A DNA stretch of 58,649 nt, taken from contig JAUJPG010000029.1 in the NCBI GenBank assembly GCA_030447245.1, forward strand, positions 1-58,649. The letters run 5' to 3'. Within the stretch, counting starts at the first letter, position 1. Each line of letters starts with the position of its first letter. Shown here piece by piece: positions 25,290-33,129 of this stretch. A model generated the notes under the pieces. The model searched no databases and was not told where the DNA came from. It was given only the letters and a program-made list of their open reading frames with translations. A program made the translations under genes and the position numbers. The stretch is from Chloroflexota bacterium. GTDB lineage: Bacteria; Chloroflexota; UBA6077; JACCZL01.

Positions 25290-26815
25290 GCACCGACGGC
25301 CATACTAGCCCTCTGGGCCCGCCGTCCGAATCCAAGCGGCGCCAACTTGCCGCCGACCTCCGCAGCCTCGTATCCGTCAGCGCGGTTGTCGATCAGTCTG
25401 CCGAGCTCCAGACCTACGCCTACGACGCCTCGTTTCTGACCCAGCTTGCGCCTCACCCACCAGATGCCGCCGTGATCGCCCGATCAGCGGAGGACATCAT
25501 GGCGGTCGTCCGCTACGCTGCGGAACGCGGCATTCCGGTCACCCCACGCGGGGCGGCCACGGGCCAGACTGCCGGCTCGGTGGCACTCGGCGGCGGCATC
25601 GTCATCGCACTGAATGCCATGGACCGGGTACTCGAGATCGACGTGCCCAACATGCAGGTCTTCTGCGAGCCAGGCGTCGTCCACGCCAAGCTGAACGAGC
25701 AGCTCGCCCCTCATCGGCTGATCTTCCCGCCGGACCCGGGGTCGAGCAAGATGGCCACGGTTGGTGGGATGGCCTCAACCAACGCCCATGGGATGCGGGC
25801 GGTCAAGTACGGGCCGACCAGCTCGTGGGTGCTCGGACTGAAGGTGATCCTGGCCGATGGCCGGTTGATCGAGACCGGCTCGGTCGGATCGCGGGCCAAG
25901 CAATCGTCGGCCGGGCTGGAGCTGACCAAGCTATTCGTCGGCTCGGAGGGCGTGCTCGGAATTATCACCCGCCTGCGGCTCAAGCTGCTGCCGATCCCGC
26001 CCGCGCGGGCGATCGTCTTGAGTGTTTTCGACCGGTTGGAGAACGCCGGCGAAGCCGTCCAAGCCGTATTTGGGGGAGGGATCAGCCCCTCGGCCGTCGA
26101 GATCCTGGACGAGCGCTGCATCCAGGCGGTGAACATCTACCGCCCTAGGATGACGCTCCCCAACGCCGAGGCGGTGATCCTGTTCGAGGTTGACGGCAAC
26201 CCGGCGGGCGTCCGTTGGGATGCCGAAAAGATCGCCGACCTGGTTCGCCCACTCGCGCGGAGCGTCGACTGGTCCGACGAGCCTTCCCGAATCGCGGCGC
26301 TCTGGGAGGCGCGATCGGTCGTCGGAGCCGCCGTCGGCGTGCTCCGGCCTGGCTCGAACCGAGCCTATTGCGGCGAAGACATCTGCGTCCCGGTCGCCAG
26401 GATTCCAGAGACGCTCCGAGCGATCCAGGACATCAGCGCCAAGCACAACATCCCGATCGCCACGTACGGCCACATCGGCGGCGGCGGGTTGCACCCAGGT
26501 CACCTCATCGACGGCCGCGACTCGGACGACATCCGCCGCGTTCTACTCGTCGCGGACGAAATTCACGACCTCGGCCTGCGGATGGACGGCACGACGACCG
26601 GCGAGCACGGCGTCGGTGCCAGCCGGGCGCCGTACATGGCACGTGAGCATGGTCCGGCCCTCGACGTCATGCGGCAAATCAAGCAGGCGCTCGATCCGAA
26701 GGGGATCTTGAATCCCGGCACGATCTTCGCCAGCGAGGCATCCGCCGTGGAGATTCCGATCAATGCGGAGGCGGCGGTTGGACTACCGGCGAACGCCGAG
26801 GTTGATCACGGGTGA
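25286..26815 (+). CDS. glcD: FAD-linked glycolate/lactate oxidase subunit GlcD
   Basis: 509 residues. FAD-binding type 4 (VAO/PCMH) domain near 55-230: TPRGAATGQTAGSVALGGGIVIAL, PPDPGSSKMATVGGMASTNAHGMRAVKYG, LFVGSEGVLGIITRL. FAD-oxidase C-terminal domain near 240-490 with HIGGGGLHPGHLIDGRD, whose histidines are catalytic in the family, and GEHGVGASRAPYM, ILNPGTIF. Oxidises a 2-hydroxy acid such as glycolate or D-lactate. The GTG start at 25286 overlaps the glcF stop (GTGA), so the two are translationally coupled. Confidence 0.92.
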   Translation: MSTDGHTSPLGPPSESKRRQLAADLRSLVSVSAVVDQSAELQTYAYDASFLTQLAPHPPDAAVIARSAEDIMAVVRYAAERGIPVTPRGAATGQTAGSVALGGGIVIALNAMDRVLEIDVPNMQVFCEPGVVHAKLNEQLAPHRLIFPPDPGSSKMATVGGMASTNAHGMRAVKYGPTSSWVLGLKVILADGRLIETGSVGSRAKQSSAGLELTKLFVGSEGVLGIITRLRLKLLPIPPARAIVLSVFDRLENAGEAVQAVFGGGISPSAVEILDERCIQAVNIYRPRMTLPNAEAVILFEVDGNPAGVRWDAEKIADLVRPLARSVDWSDEPSRIAALWEARSVVGAAVGVLRPGSNRAYCGEDICVPVARIPETLRAIQDISAKHNIPIATYGHIGGGGLHPGHLIDGRDSDDIRRVLLVADEIHDLGLRMDGTTTGEHGVGASRAPYMAREHGPALDVMRQIKQALDPKGILNPGTIFASEASAVEIPINAEAAVGLPANAEVDHG

Positions 26816-26849
26816 ACCGAATCGGCTGGAGCGAAGGCGAGCGCGCGTC

Positions 26850-26855
26850 TATACT
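26850..26855 (+). promoter_or_regulatory. -10 element ahead of tctC
   Basis: TATACT lies 60 bases before the tctC ATG, so the transporter may have its own promoter as well as read-through from glcD. Confidence 0.35.
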
Positions 26856-26915
26856 GACGTAGCTTCGGCCCGCGGGCCGACTGGCGGGGATCCAGGTGAG
26901 CAGGGGAGGCTTTCG

Positions 26916-27926
26916 ATGCGGAAGGCACACGGACTGAGAATCGCGGTAGCACTCGCCGCGTTCACCATGCTCGGGACGGCGTGCCAGGGTGCGGCCGGAG
27001 GCGTTGCGTCCAAGAAGGCCGCCACCAACTATCCTGAGAAGCAGATCACGCTCATCAACGCCTATTCGCCGGGAGGCGGAACCGACATCATGTTCCGCAA
27101 CGTCGACGCTGTTTCCCAGAAAATCAAGGCGTTCCCGCAGTCCTTCATCATCGAAACCAAGACTGGCGGCAACGGATCAGTCGGCAAGGCGGCGGGCATC
27201 AACGCGCGGCCAGACGGCTACACCCTGACCGTCGCCGACGACGGCAACATTTACGGCGACCTCGGCGGCGAGCAGCCATTCGGCTACAACGACATGACGT
27301 TCATCGCCCGGCTGGTGACCGACTACAACATGGTCGTCGTCCGCAATGAGTCCCCGTTCACGACCTGGAAGGAAATGGCTGACGCCGCCAAGACGAAACC
27401 GAAGGCGCTTTCGGTGGCCGGCACAAACATCGGCTCGACCGACCAGATCCAGCTCGTCCAGATTAGCAAGGTGGCGGGCCTCGAGTTCACCTACGCGCCG
27501 TTCAACAGCGGGGGCGACGTCTCCACCAACCTCCTCGGCGGCCACGTCGACGCGGCGATGGCCAACCCGAGCGAGGTCTGGGAGCAGATGCGGGCTGGCC
27601 GCGTCCGCGCGCTAGCGATCACTGCCCCCGAGCGGCTGAAGGACCTGCCGGACGTACCCACGCTCAAGGAACAGGGTGTCGACTTTACCGCTGCGCAGTT
27701 TCGTGGTATCGCGGGGCCAAAGGGCCTGCCGGCCGAGATCGTCCAGACGCTCGAGGCAGGTTTCAAGAAGGTCTCTGACAGCCCAGAGTGGAAGGCGGAG
27801 TACCTGGACAAGTTCCAGCAGGTCAACGGCTTCATGGGCAGCGCCGAGTTCGCCAAGTACATGGACGAACAGTACAAGATCAACGAGACGCTGTTCCGCG
27901 AGCTTGGGCTCTACAACAAGAAGTAG
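26916..27926 (+). CDS. Tripartite tricarboxylate transporter substrate-binding protein (TctC/Bug)
   Basis: 336 residues. Signal peptide with lipobox GTAC (Cys24) marks a lipoprotein. Mature part follows the Bug family: YPEKQITLINAYSPGGGTDIMFR, TKTGGNGSVGKAAGINARPDGYTL, NIGSTDQIQL, YAPFNSGGDVSTNLLGGHVDAAMANPSEV, RVRALAITAPERLKDLPDVPTLKEQG. These proteins bind carboxylates such as citrate, tartrate or aromatic acids with high affinity. ATG 26916 follows GGGGAGG with a 6-base spacer. Followed by TctB and TctA. Confidence 0.92.
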   Translation: MRKAHGLRIAVALAAFTMLGTACQGAAGGVASKKAATNYPEKQITLINAYSPGGGTDIMFRNVDAVSQKIKAFPQSFIIETKTGGNGSVGKAAGINARPDGYTLTVADDGNIYGDLGGEQPFGYNDMTFIARLVTDYNMVVVRNESPFTTWKEMADAAKTKPKALSVAGTNIGSTDQIQLVQISKVAGLEFTYAPFNSGGDVSTNLLGGHVDAAMANPSEVWEQMRAGRVRALAITAPERLKDLPDVPTLKEQGVDFTAAQFRGIAGPKGLPAEIVQTLEAGFKKVSDSPEWKAEYLDKFQQVNGFMGSAEFAKYMDEQYKINETLFRELGLYNKK

Positions 27927-27952
27927 ACCGCGCGGTGAAGGCGGGCGCGTAG

Positions 27953-28384
27953 TTGGACCGTATCGGTGCTGTCGGCATGGCAGCATTTGGGGGCTTCTGG
28001 GTCTGGCAGGCCTGGCGGCTCGCATATCGAACTCCGGACGGCGCGCCCGGGCCGGGCCTGCTGCCGACGGCGATGGGGGTACTGATTGTCGCGATGGCCG
28101 CGCTGAGCTTCCTGCGGCCGGAAATCGATCGCATCGAGCTGCCGTACTTCCGCCGAATCGCGGTCATCCTGGCCTCGTTGATCGCCTACGCCCTCCTGCT
28201 CGAGCCGGCGGGTTATGTGGCGGCCACGACGCTGCTGCTTGGACTCCTGCTGCTGGGGTTCGCCGACCGGCGCCGCTGGTGGCAGCCGGTGGCGGCGCTT
28301 GGAGTCAGCTTGATGACGTACTACGTCTTCCGGATCCTGCTGTCGGTCCCGCTGCCACCTGATCCACTGGACCTGGTGCGCTAA
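27953..28384 (+). CDS. Tripartite tricarboxylate transporter small membrane subunit (TctB)
   Basis: 143 residues, four hydrophobic segments with the expected PGPGLLPTAMGVLI near residue 33 (the TctB family's GPGxxP motif after the first helix). Small partner of the TctA permease. Start is TTG 27953, with ATG 27977 as an alternative; no strong ribosome site for either. Lies between tctC and tctA; only three bases separate it from the latter. Confidence 0.88.
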   Translation: MDRIGAVGMAAFGGFWVWQAWRLAYRTPDGAPGPGLLPTAMGVLIVAMAALSFLRPEIDRIELPYFRRIAVILASLIAYALLLEPAGYVAATTLLLGLLLLGFADRRRWWQPVAALGVSLMTYYVFRILLSVPLPPDPLDLVR

Positions 28385-28387
28385 CCC

Positions 28388-29902
28388 GTGGATGTCCTAC
28401 AGCAGGTCGGCCAGGGGTTCCTGCTGGCGTTGACCCCGCAAAACCTGCTGTTCTGCTTCATCGGCGTCCTTGCCGGCACGCTGATCGGCGTGCTTCCCGG
28501 AATCGGACCGGTGTCAGGCGTCGCGATTCTGCTCCCGATCACCTTCAGCCTTGACCCGACGTCCGGCATGATCATGCTCGCCGGCATCTATTACGGCTCG
28601 ATGTACGGTGGATCGACAACCTCGATCTTGCTCAACACGCCCGGCGAGTCGGCATCGGTCATGACCTGCCTTGACGGCTACGCGATGGCCCGCGAGGGCC
28701 GAGCCGGACCGGCCCTCGGCATGTGCGCGATCGCCTCATTCATCGCTGGCACGTTCTCCGTGCTCGGACTCATGTTGCTCGCGCCGCCGCTCGCTTCCTT
28801 CGCCCTGAACTTCGGGCCAGCCGAGTATTTCGCGCTGATGGTCCTCGGGCTGACGACCCTTACGCGGCTAGCAGGCAAGTCGCTCGTGAAGGGCTTGATG
28901 ATGGGCGCGTTCGGTTTGGCGCTCGGCACGATCGGCCTCGATCCGCTCACGGGCACGCCCCGTTACACCTTCGGACGGGTCGAGCTTCTCGACGGGATTG
29001 GATTCGTCCCGGTCGCGATGGGCCTGTTTGCGCTCGCCGAGATCTTCTCGAACGCGGAGGAGTCGCTGACTCGAGACGTGTTCAAGACGGACCTCAAGAA
29101 CCTCTGGCCTTCGTTAGCGGACTGGATGGCTGTCCGCATGACGATGGTCCGCGCGACGATCATCGGCTTCTTCATCGGCGCACTGCCCGGCGCCGGCGCT
29201 ACCGTCGCAGCGTTCATGGCCTACGCGGTCGAGAAGAAGGCCTCCAAGTACCCGGAGAGGTTCGGGACGGGCGTGATCGAGGGCGTCGCGGCGCCCGAGG
29301 CCGCCAACAACGCCGCCACGGGTGGGGCCTTGGTCCCACTGCTCACGCTCGGCATCCCCTCGTCGGCGACTACGGCGGTGATGCTGGGAGCGCTGCTGAT
29401 CTTCGGACTGCGGCCAGGGCCGCTATTGATGAGTGAGCAGCCGCATTTCTTCTGGGCGGTCGTGACCAGCATGTACATCGGCAATGTCATGCTGCTGATC
29501 CTGAACTTGCCGCTGGTGGGCCTCTGGGCGAGCATGCTCCGGATCCCTTACCAGATCCTCCTGCCGCTGATTCTGCTGTTCACCTTGATCGGCGCGTACG
29601 CGCTGAACAACAACGTCAGCGATATCTGGATCATGATCGGCTTCGGCGTGATCGGGTACCTCATGCGCAAGTTCGACTACCCGGCCGCACCGGTCGTCCT
29701 GGCGCTGGTGCTTGGCCCGCTGATGGAGACGAACTTCCGTCGCGCGCTCACCATCAGCCAGGGCGACTACACCGTCTTCCTCACGCACCCGATCTCGGCG
29801 GTGTTGCTGCTGGCGGCAGTCCTGTCGCTGACCTGGCCGCTGCTGATCCGTCTGTCCGGCCGCTCGGGCGACATGCCGGTCCCGGTCGCCGAGGAGGTCT
29901 AG
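28388..29902 (+). CDS. Tripartite tricarboxylate transporter permease TctA
   Basis: 504 residues, about twelve hydrophobic segments. Diagnostic motifs: IGVLPGIGPVSGVAILLPITF near 35, GIYYGSMYGGSTTSILLNTPGESASVMT near 67, IGALPGAGATVAAFMAYAVEKKASKYPERFGTGVIEGVAAPEAANNAATGGALVPLLTLGIP from about 258 (the family signature). Secondary transporter that takes substrate from TctC using a cation gradient. GTG start at 28388. Completes the tctC-tctB-tctA set downstream of glycolate oxidase genes. Confidence 0.95.
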   Translation: MDVLQQVGQGFLLALTPQNLLFCFIGVLAGTLIGVLPGIGPVSGVAILLPITFSLDPTSGMIMLAGIYYGSMYGGSTTSILLNTPGESASVMTCLDGYAMAREGRAGPALGMCAIASFIAGTFSVLGLMLLAPPLASFALNFGPAEYFALMVLGLTTLTRLAGKSLVKGLMMGAFGLALGTIGLDPLTGTPRYTFGRVELLDGIGFVPVAMGLFALAEIFSNAEESLTRDVFKTDLKNLWPSLADWMAVRMTMVRATIIGFFIGALPGAGATVAAFMAYAVEKKASKYPERFGTGVIEGVAAPEAANNAATGGALVPLLTLGIPSSATTAVMLGALLIFGLRPGPLLMSEQPHFFWAVVTSMYIGNVMLLILNLPLVGLWASMLRIPYQILLPLILLFTLIGAYALNNNVSDIWIMIGFGVIGYLMRKFDYPAAPVVLALVLGPLMETNFRRALTISQGDYTVFLTHPISAVLLLAAVLSLTWPLLIRLSGRSGDMPVPVAEEV

Positions 29903-29937
29903 CAAGGCGGTCCGCCCTAGGCGGCACCTCCTTACGG

Positions 29938-30738
29938 TCAGTGGCCGGTGAAGCGCGGTTCTCGCTTCTCCAGGAACGCCCGCACGCCCTCGCGGAAGTC
30001 TTCGCCCGCGGACAGCGCCGCCGCGCGCTCGCGGTGATCGGGGAAGGATTCGAGCGACGGATCGCGAAGGATGTCCGTGATCGCCTGCTTCGCCCAGCGG
30101 ACAGAAGTCGGCGCCGCGCTGGCGATCTGGTCGGCGAGCTCGGTCGTACGCGCCTCTACTTCGTCGGCTGGCAGGACCTCGTTGACCAGGCCCATCTGCA
30201 GCGCGCGTTGCGCCGTAAAGCGCTGACCAGTGAAGAGGATCAACTTGGCATTTGCCGGCCCGACAAGGGCTACCAGGCGCTGAATGTCTTCCATCGCCAG
30301 CGCCAGGCCGACGCGCGCGGCGGGTATGCCGAACATCGCGTCCTCGGCGGCAATCCGCAGGTCGGCGCAGATGGCGATCTCGCAGCCGCCTCCGATGCAG
30401 TAGCCGTAGATCATCGCGATCAACGGCTTCTTGACGGCGACCAGTGCCTCCATCGTCTCGTGCACCAGCCGCGAATAGCTCTGTGCGCCCGAAGAGGTCG
30501 CTCTTGTCTGCTCGAACTCGCTGATGTCGGCGCCGGCGCTGAACGCCTTGCGGCCGGCGCCGCGAATCACCAGGACCTTCACGTTCACATCTGCGTCGGC
30601 GACGCGCACTGCCTCGCCGACACCGCGCCAGGTTTCCATGGACATCGCATTCAGCCGCGCCGGCTGGTTCAGCGAGATCGTCGCAAGGCCACGGCGGCAG
30701 TCCAGAGAAACCGCGGGCTCGTCCATCGTCCGCGCCAA
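29938..30738 (-). CDS. Enoyl-CoA hydratase/isomerase family protein
   Basis: 266 residues, crotonase fold. LNQPARLNAMS near 25, oxyanion-hole segment GRKAFSAGADISEFEQ near 62, IYGYCIGGGCEIAICADLRIA near 110 with the second oxyanion glycines, and FGIPAARVGLA near 136 follow. The start is TTG 30738, seven bases after GGAGG; an in-frame ATG lies four codons later. Could be a hydratase, isomerase or another crotonase. Convergent with tctA and upstream (on the minus strand) of nothing obvious; tmk lies 45 bases away on the same strand. Confidence 0.87.
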   Translation of the reverse strand: MARTMDEPAVSLDCRRGLATISLNQPARLNAMSMETWRGVGEAVRVADADVNVKVLVIRGAGRKAFSAGADISEFEQTRATSSGAQSYSRLVHETMEALVAVKKPLIAMIYGYCIGGGCEIAICADLRIAAEDAMFGIPAARVGLALAMEDIQRLVALVGPANAKLILFTGQRFTAQRALQMGLVNEVLPADEVEARTTELADQIASAAPTSVRWAKQAITDILRDPSLESFPDHRERAAALSAGEDFREGVRAFLEKREPRFTGH

Positions 30739-30783
30739 GATCCATCCTCCGCGTGTCAGTCGCTGATGATAGCTGAAGAGTAC

Positions 30784-31383
30784 CTACCGCTTGCTCCAAG
30801 CTCGCACAACTGCCAGTACCGCGCCCCACACCACGTCACGGTCTCCATTGCCATCCACGATGCACCAATCTGGGTCATCCGCCAGGCGCAGGAACGCCTC
30901 GCGCGCGCCGCGGAGCAAATCCACCTGGCCCTCGTAGACATCACGCGCGGCAGACTTTCGGGCCACTGAAACTTCAGGGGCGATGTCGAGCAGGATCGTC
31001 AGGTCGGCCGTGGGTAGCCCTCGCTCCACGGCGTTCATCCAGTCAGGGTCAAGCCCGTGGGCAGTGCCGTAGGCGATCCCGGAAGCGATGTAGCGATCGA
31101 CGACAACCGCGCGTCCACCGTCCAGCCAGGCGCGCAGGTCGCCGGCTCGCTCCCACCGATTTGCCACATAGAGGAGCTGACGTAGCTCGGGTGGATAGCG
31201 GCGTTCGCCGACGAGGAAGCGCCGGATCTCTCCGCCCAGAGGCGTGCCATAATCGGGGAAGCCGGTCAGTTCAGTCACGATGCCGGCGGCGCGCAGCTCG
31301 CTGGCCAGCCGCTCACAGACGGTCCACTTTCCTGCCTGGTCGATCCCTTCGACGGCGATCATTCGGCCTGCGAGATGCTGCAC
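30784..31383 (-). CDS. tmk: Thymidylate kinase
   Basis: 199 residues. Phosphorylates dTMP to dTDP. P-loop is EGIDQAGKWTVCERL, with Trp in place of the usual Ser before Thr; a GIDxxGK form is seen in archaeal and some bacterial Tmk. DRYIASGIAYGTAHGLD near 95-112 is the DRY motif region, and LPTADLTILLDIAPEVSVARK near 123 matches the family. GTG 31383 is chosen because GGAGG lies five bases before it; ATG 31362 is the next candidate, and the frame extends to 31479 without similarity. Confidence 0.87.
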   Translation of the reverse strand: MQHLAGRMIAVEGIDQAGKWTVCERLASELRAAGIVTELTGFPDYGTPLGGEIRRFLVGERRYPPELRQLLYVANRWERAGDLRAWLDGGRAVVVDRYIASGIAYGTAHGLDPDWMNAVERGLPTADLTILLDIAPEVSVARKSAARDVYEGQVDLLRGAREAFLRLADDPDWCIVDGNGDRDVVWGAVLAVVRAWSKR

Positions 31384-31471
31384 TCCGACCTCCACCTGCC
31401 CGGCCAGGCGCCAGGCCTGGACCGGCGCTGGACATTCTGCCACGGGCGGCCCGCTCAGTGGTGATCCCTCC

Positions 31472-31480
31472 TGATACAAT
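31472..31480 (+). promoter_or_regulatory. Extended -10 promoter of glpD, very close to the start codon
   Basis: TGATACAAT ends 13 bases before the glpD ATG. Transcription starting about seven bases downstream would leave a leader of only six or so bases, i.e. nearly leaderless. Confidence 0.42.
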
Positions 31481-31493
31481 CGGCACGCGTGCC

Positions 31494-33125
31494 ATGCAGC
31501 GATCCACTCTGGAGACGCTCCAAGCGGCGGACCTGGACCTGCTCATCGTCGGCGGCGGCATCATCGGCTGCGGCGTCGCCCGCGACGCTGCGCTACGGGG
31601 GTTCAAGGTCGGGCTGGTCGAGTGCGAAGACTTCGGGGCGGGAACGACGTCTCGCTCGACACGCCTGATCCATGGCGGGCTCCGCTATTTGGAGCTGCTC
31701 GATTTCGACCTCGTCCGCTCGGACATGCGGGAGCGTGAAATCCTGTTACACATTGCGCCGCACCTGGTTCGGCCGCTGCCGTTCCTCATCCCGATGTATG
31801 GCTGGCCCCTCTGGAAGCGCCTCCGTCTCAGGGTCGGTATGGTCCTCTACGACCTCTTGTCGTATGACAAGAGCCTGCCGTGGCATCGCTTTCTGTCCCG
31901 TCGCGACACGCTCCGCGCCGAACCACGCCTCAACCCGCGCCGGCTCAAAGGCGCCGCCAAGTACTGGGACGCCCAGGTGGAGTTTCCCGAGCGGCTCGCA
32001 CTCGCGAACGCTCTTGGTGCTGCCGAGCACGGTGCTCTCCTGAGTAATCACACCACAGCCGATAGCTTCGCTCGCGAGAACGGCCGAGTCGTGGGCGTTG
32101 TCGCCCGAGACCTCTGCACCGGCCAAGTCGGACCGATCAGGGCGAGGCTGACGATCAATGCCACCGGCCCGTGGCTCGACCGCAGCCTCGCAGGCGTCGA
32201 AGACGGGGGGGCGCCGCTGTTGCGCACGACCAAGGGCGTCCACCTGGTGGTGCCGCCGCTGAGTCGGAACGCCATTCTGCTGATCGCCGAGAGCGACAAC
32301 CGTGTCTTCTTCGTGGTTCCCTGGTTGGGCTACTCAATGGTTGGGACGACGGACACCGATTATCGCGACGACCCGACCGTAGCCCAGGCTGACCCGCTGG
32401 ACGTGAGCTACCTGCTGCGGGAGACTGAAAGTACGTTCCCCGAAGCCTCGCGATCGACGGTGTATTACAGCATGGCCGGCGTGCGGGCCCTGGTTCGCAA
32501 GGATGGCATTCGCAAGGAGAGCCAGGTCTCGCGTAAACACACCATCCGCGACCACGCTCGCGTGGGCGGGCCAGAGGGGCTAGTCTCGGTGGTGGGCGGT
32601 AAGATCACTGCCTATCGGCTCATAGCCGAGGAAGTCACCGACCTTGCGGCACGCCGGCTCGGGTGCCCAAGCCGAAGCCCGACTGCCTGCGCCCCACTGC
32701 CGGGAGGCAATGCTCCCCCCGAGGTGCTCGCCGCGAAGCTGGAGCCTCGCGCCGCCGCGCTACAGCTGAACGACGCCGCGCTTCGACACCTGGTTGGCCT
32801 CTACGGCTCGCGGGCCGATGGGGTCCTGGCAATCGCCGAGGGCGACGCCCGCCTGGCCGAGCCGATCTGCCCGCACGGGCCCTCGATCGCAGCTCAAGCC
32901 TTGTACGCCGTTCGGGAGGAGGCCGCGACCACACTCGCGGACGTGCTCTTGCGGCGCACGCCGGTCGGACTTGCGGCGTGCCTGGCCATGGATTGCCTGG
33001 ATCGCGTTGCCCAGCTCGTGGGTGGGGCCGCCGGCTGGAACGCCGCGCGCCGAGACGACGAGATCGCCGCGTATCGGAAGCTCGTCTCCGAGCGCTACGC
33101 GGCTCCGCTGAGCGCCGCGGGCTGA
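31494..33125 (+). CDS. glpD: Glycerol-3-phosphate dehydrogenase (FAD, respiratory)
   Basis: 543 residues. FAD-binding start DLLIVGGGIIGCGVARDAALRG, then GTTSRSTRLIHGGLRYLE near 50 (family signature), INATGPWLDRS near 220, FVVPWLGYSMVGTTDTDY near 275 and the second signature VVGGKITAYRLIAEE near 364. A C-terminal alpha domain follows (about 400-540). Oxidises glycerol 3-phosphate at the membrane, feeding quinone, the reverse of GpsA at 7074. No ribosome site precedes the ATG; see the promoter at 31472. An orphan binding-protein gene begins four bases after its stop. Confidence 0.92.
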   Translation: MQRSTLETLQAADLDLLIVGGGIIGCGVARDAALRGFKVGLVECEDFGAGTTSRSTRLIHGGLRYLELLDFDLVRSDMREREILLHIAPHLVRPLPFLIPMYGWPLWKRLRLRVGMVLYDLLSYDKSLPWHRFLSRRDTLRAEPRLNPRRLKGAAKYWDAQVEFPERLALANALGAAEHGALLSNHTTADSFARENGRVVGVVARDLCTGQVGPIRARLTINATGPWLDRSLAGVEDGGAPLLRTTKGVHLVVPPLSRNAILLIAESDNRVFFVVPWLGYSMVGTTDTDYRDDPTVAQADPLDVSYLLRETESTFPEASRSTVYYSMAGVRALVRKDGIRKESQVSRKHTIRDHARVGGPEGLVSVVGGKITAYRLIAEEVTDLAARRLGCPSRSPTACAPLPGGNAPPEVLAAKLEPRAAALQLNDAALRHLVGLYGSRADGVLAIAEGDARLAEPICPHGPSIAAQALYAVREEAATTLADVLLRRTPVGLAACLAMDCLDRVAQLVGGAAGWNAARRDDEIAAYRKLVSERYAAPLSAAG

Positions 33126-33129
33126 ACAG

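Noticed and set aside
29423..30829. A 468-codon minus-strand open frame crossing the end of tctA and the enoyl-CoA hydratase gene
   Set aside because: It overlaps two well-supported genes in other frames, is Arg/Gly/Asp-rich like a GC-driven shadow, and matches no family.
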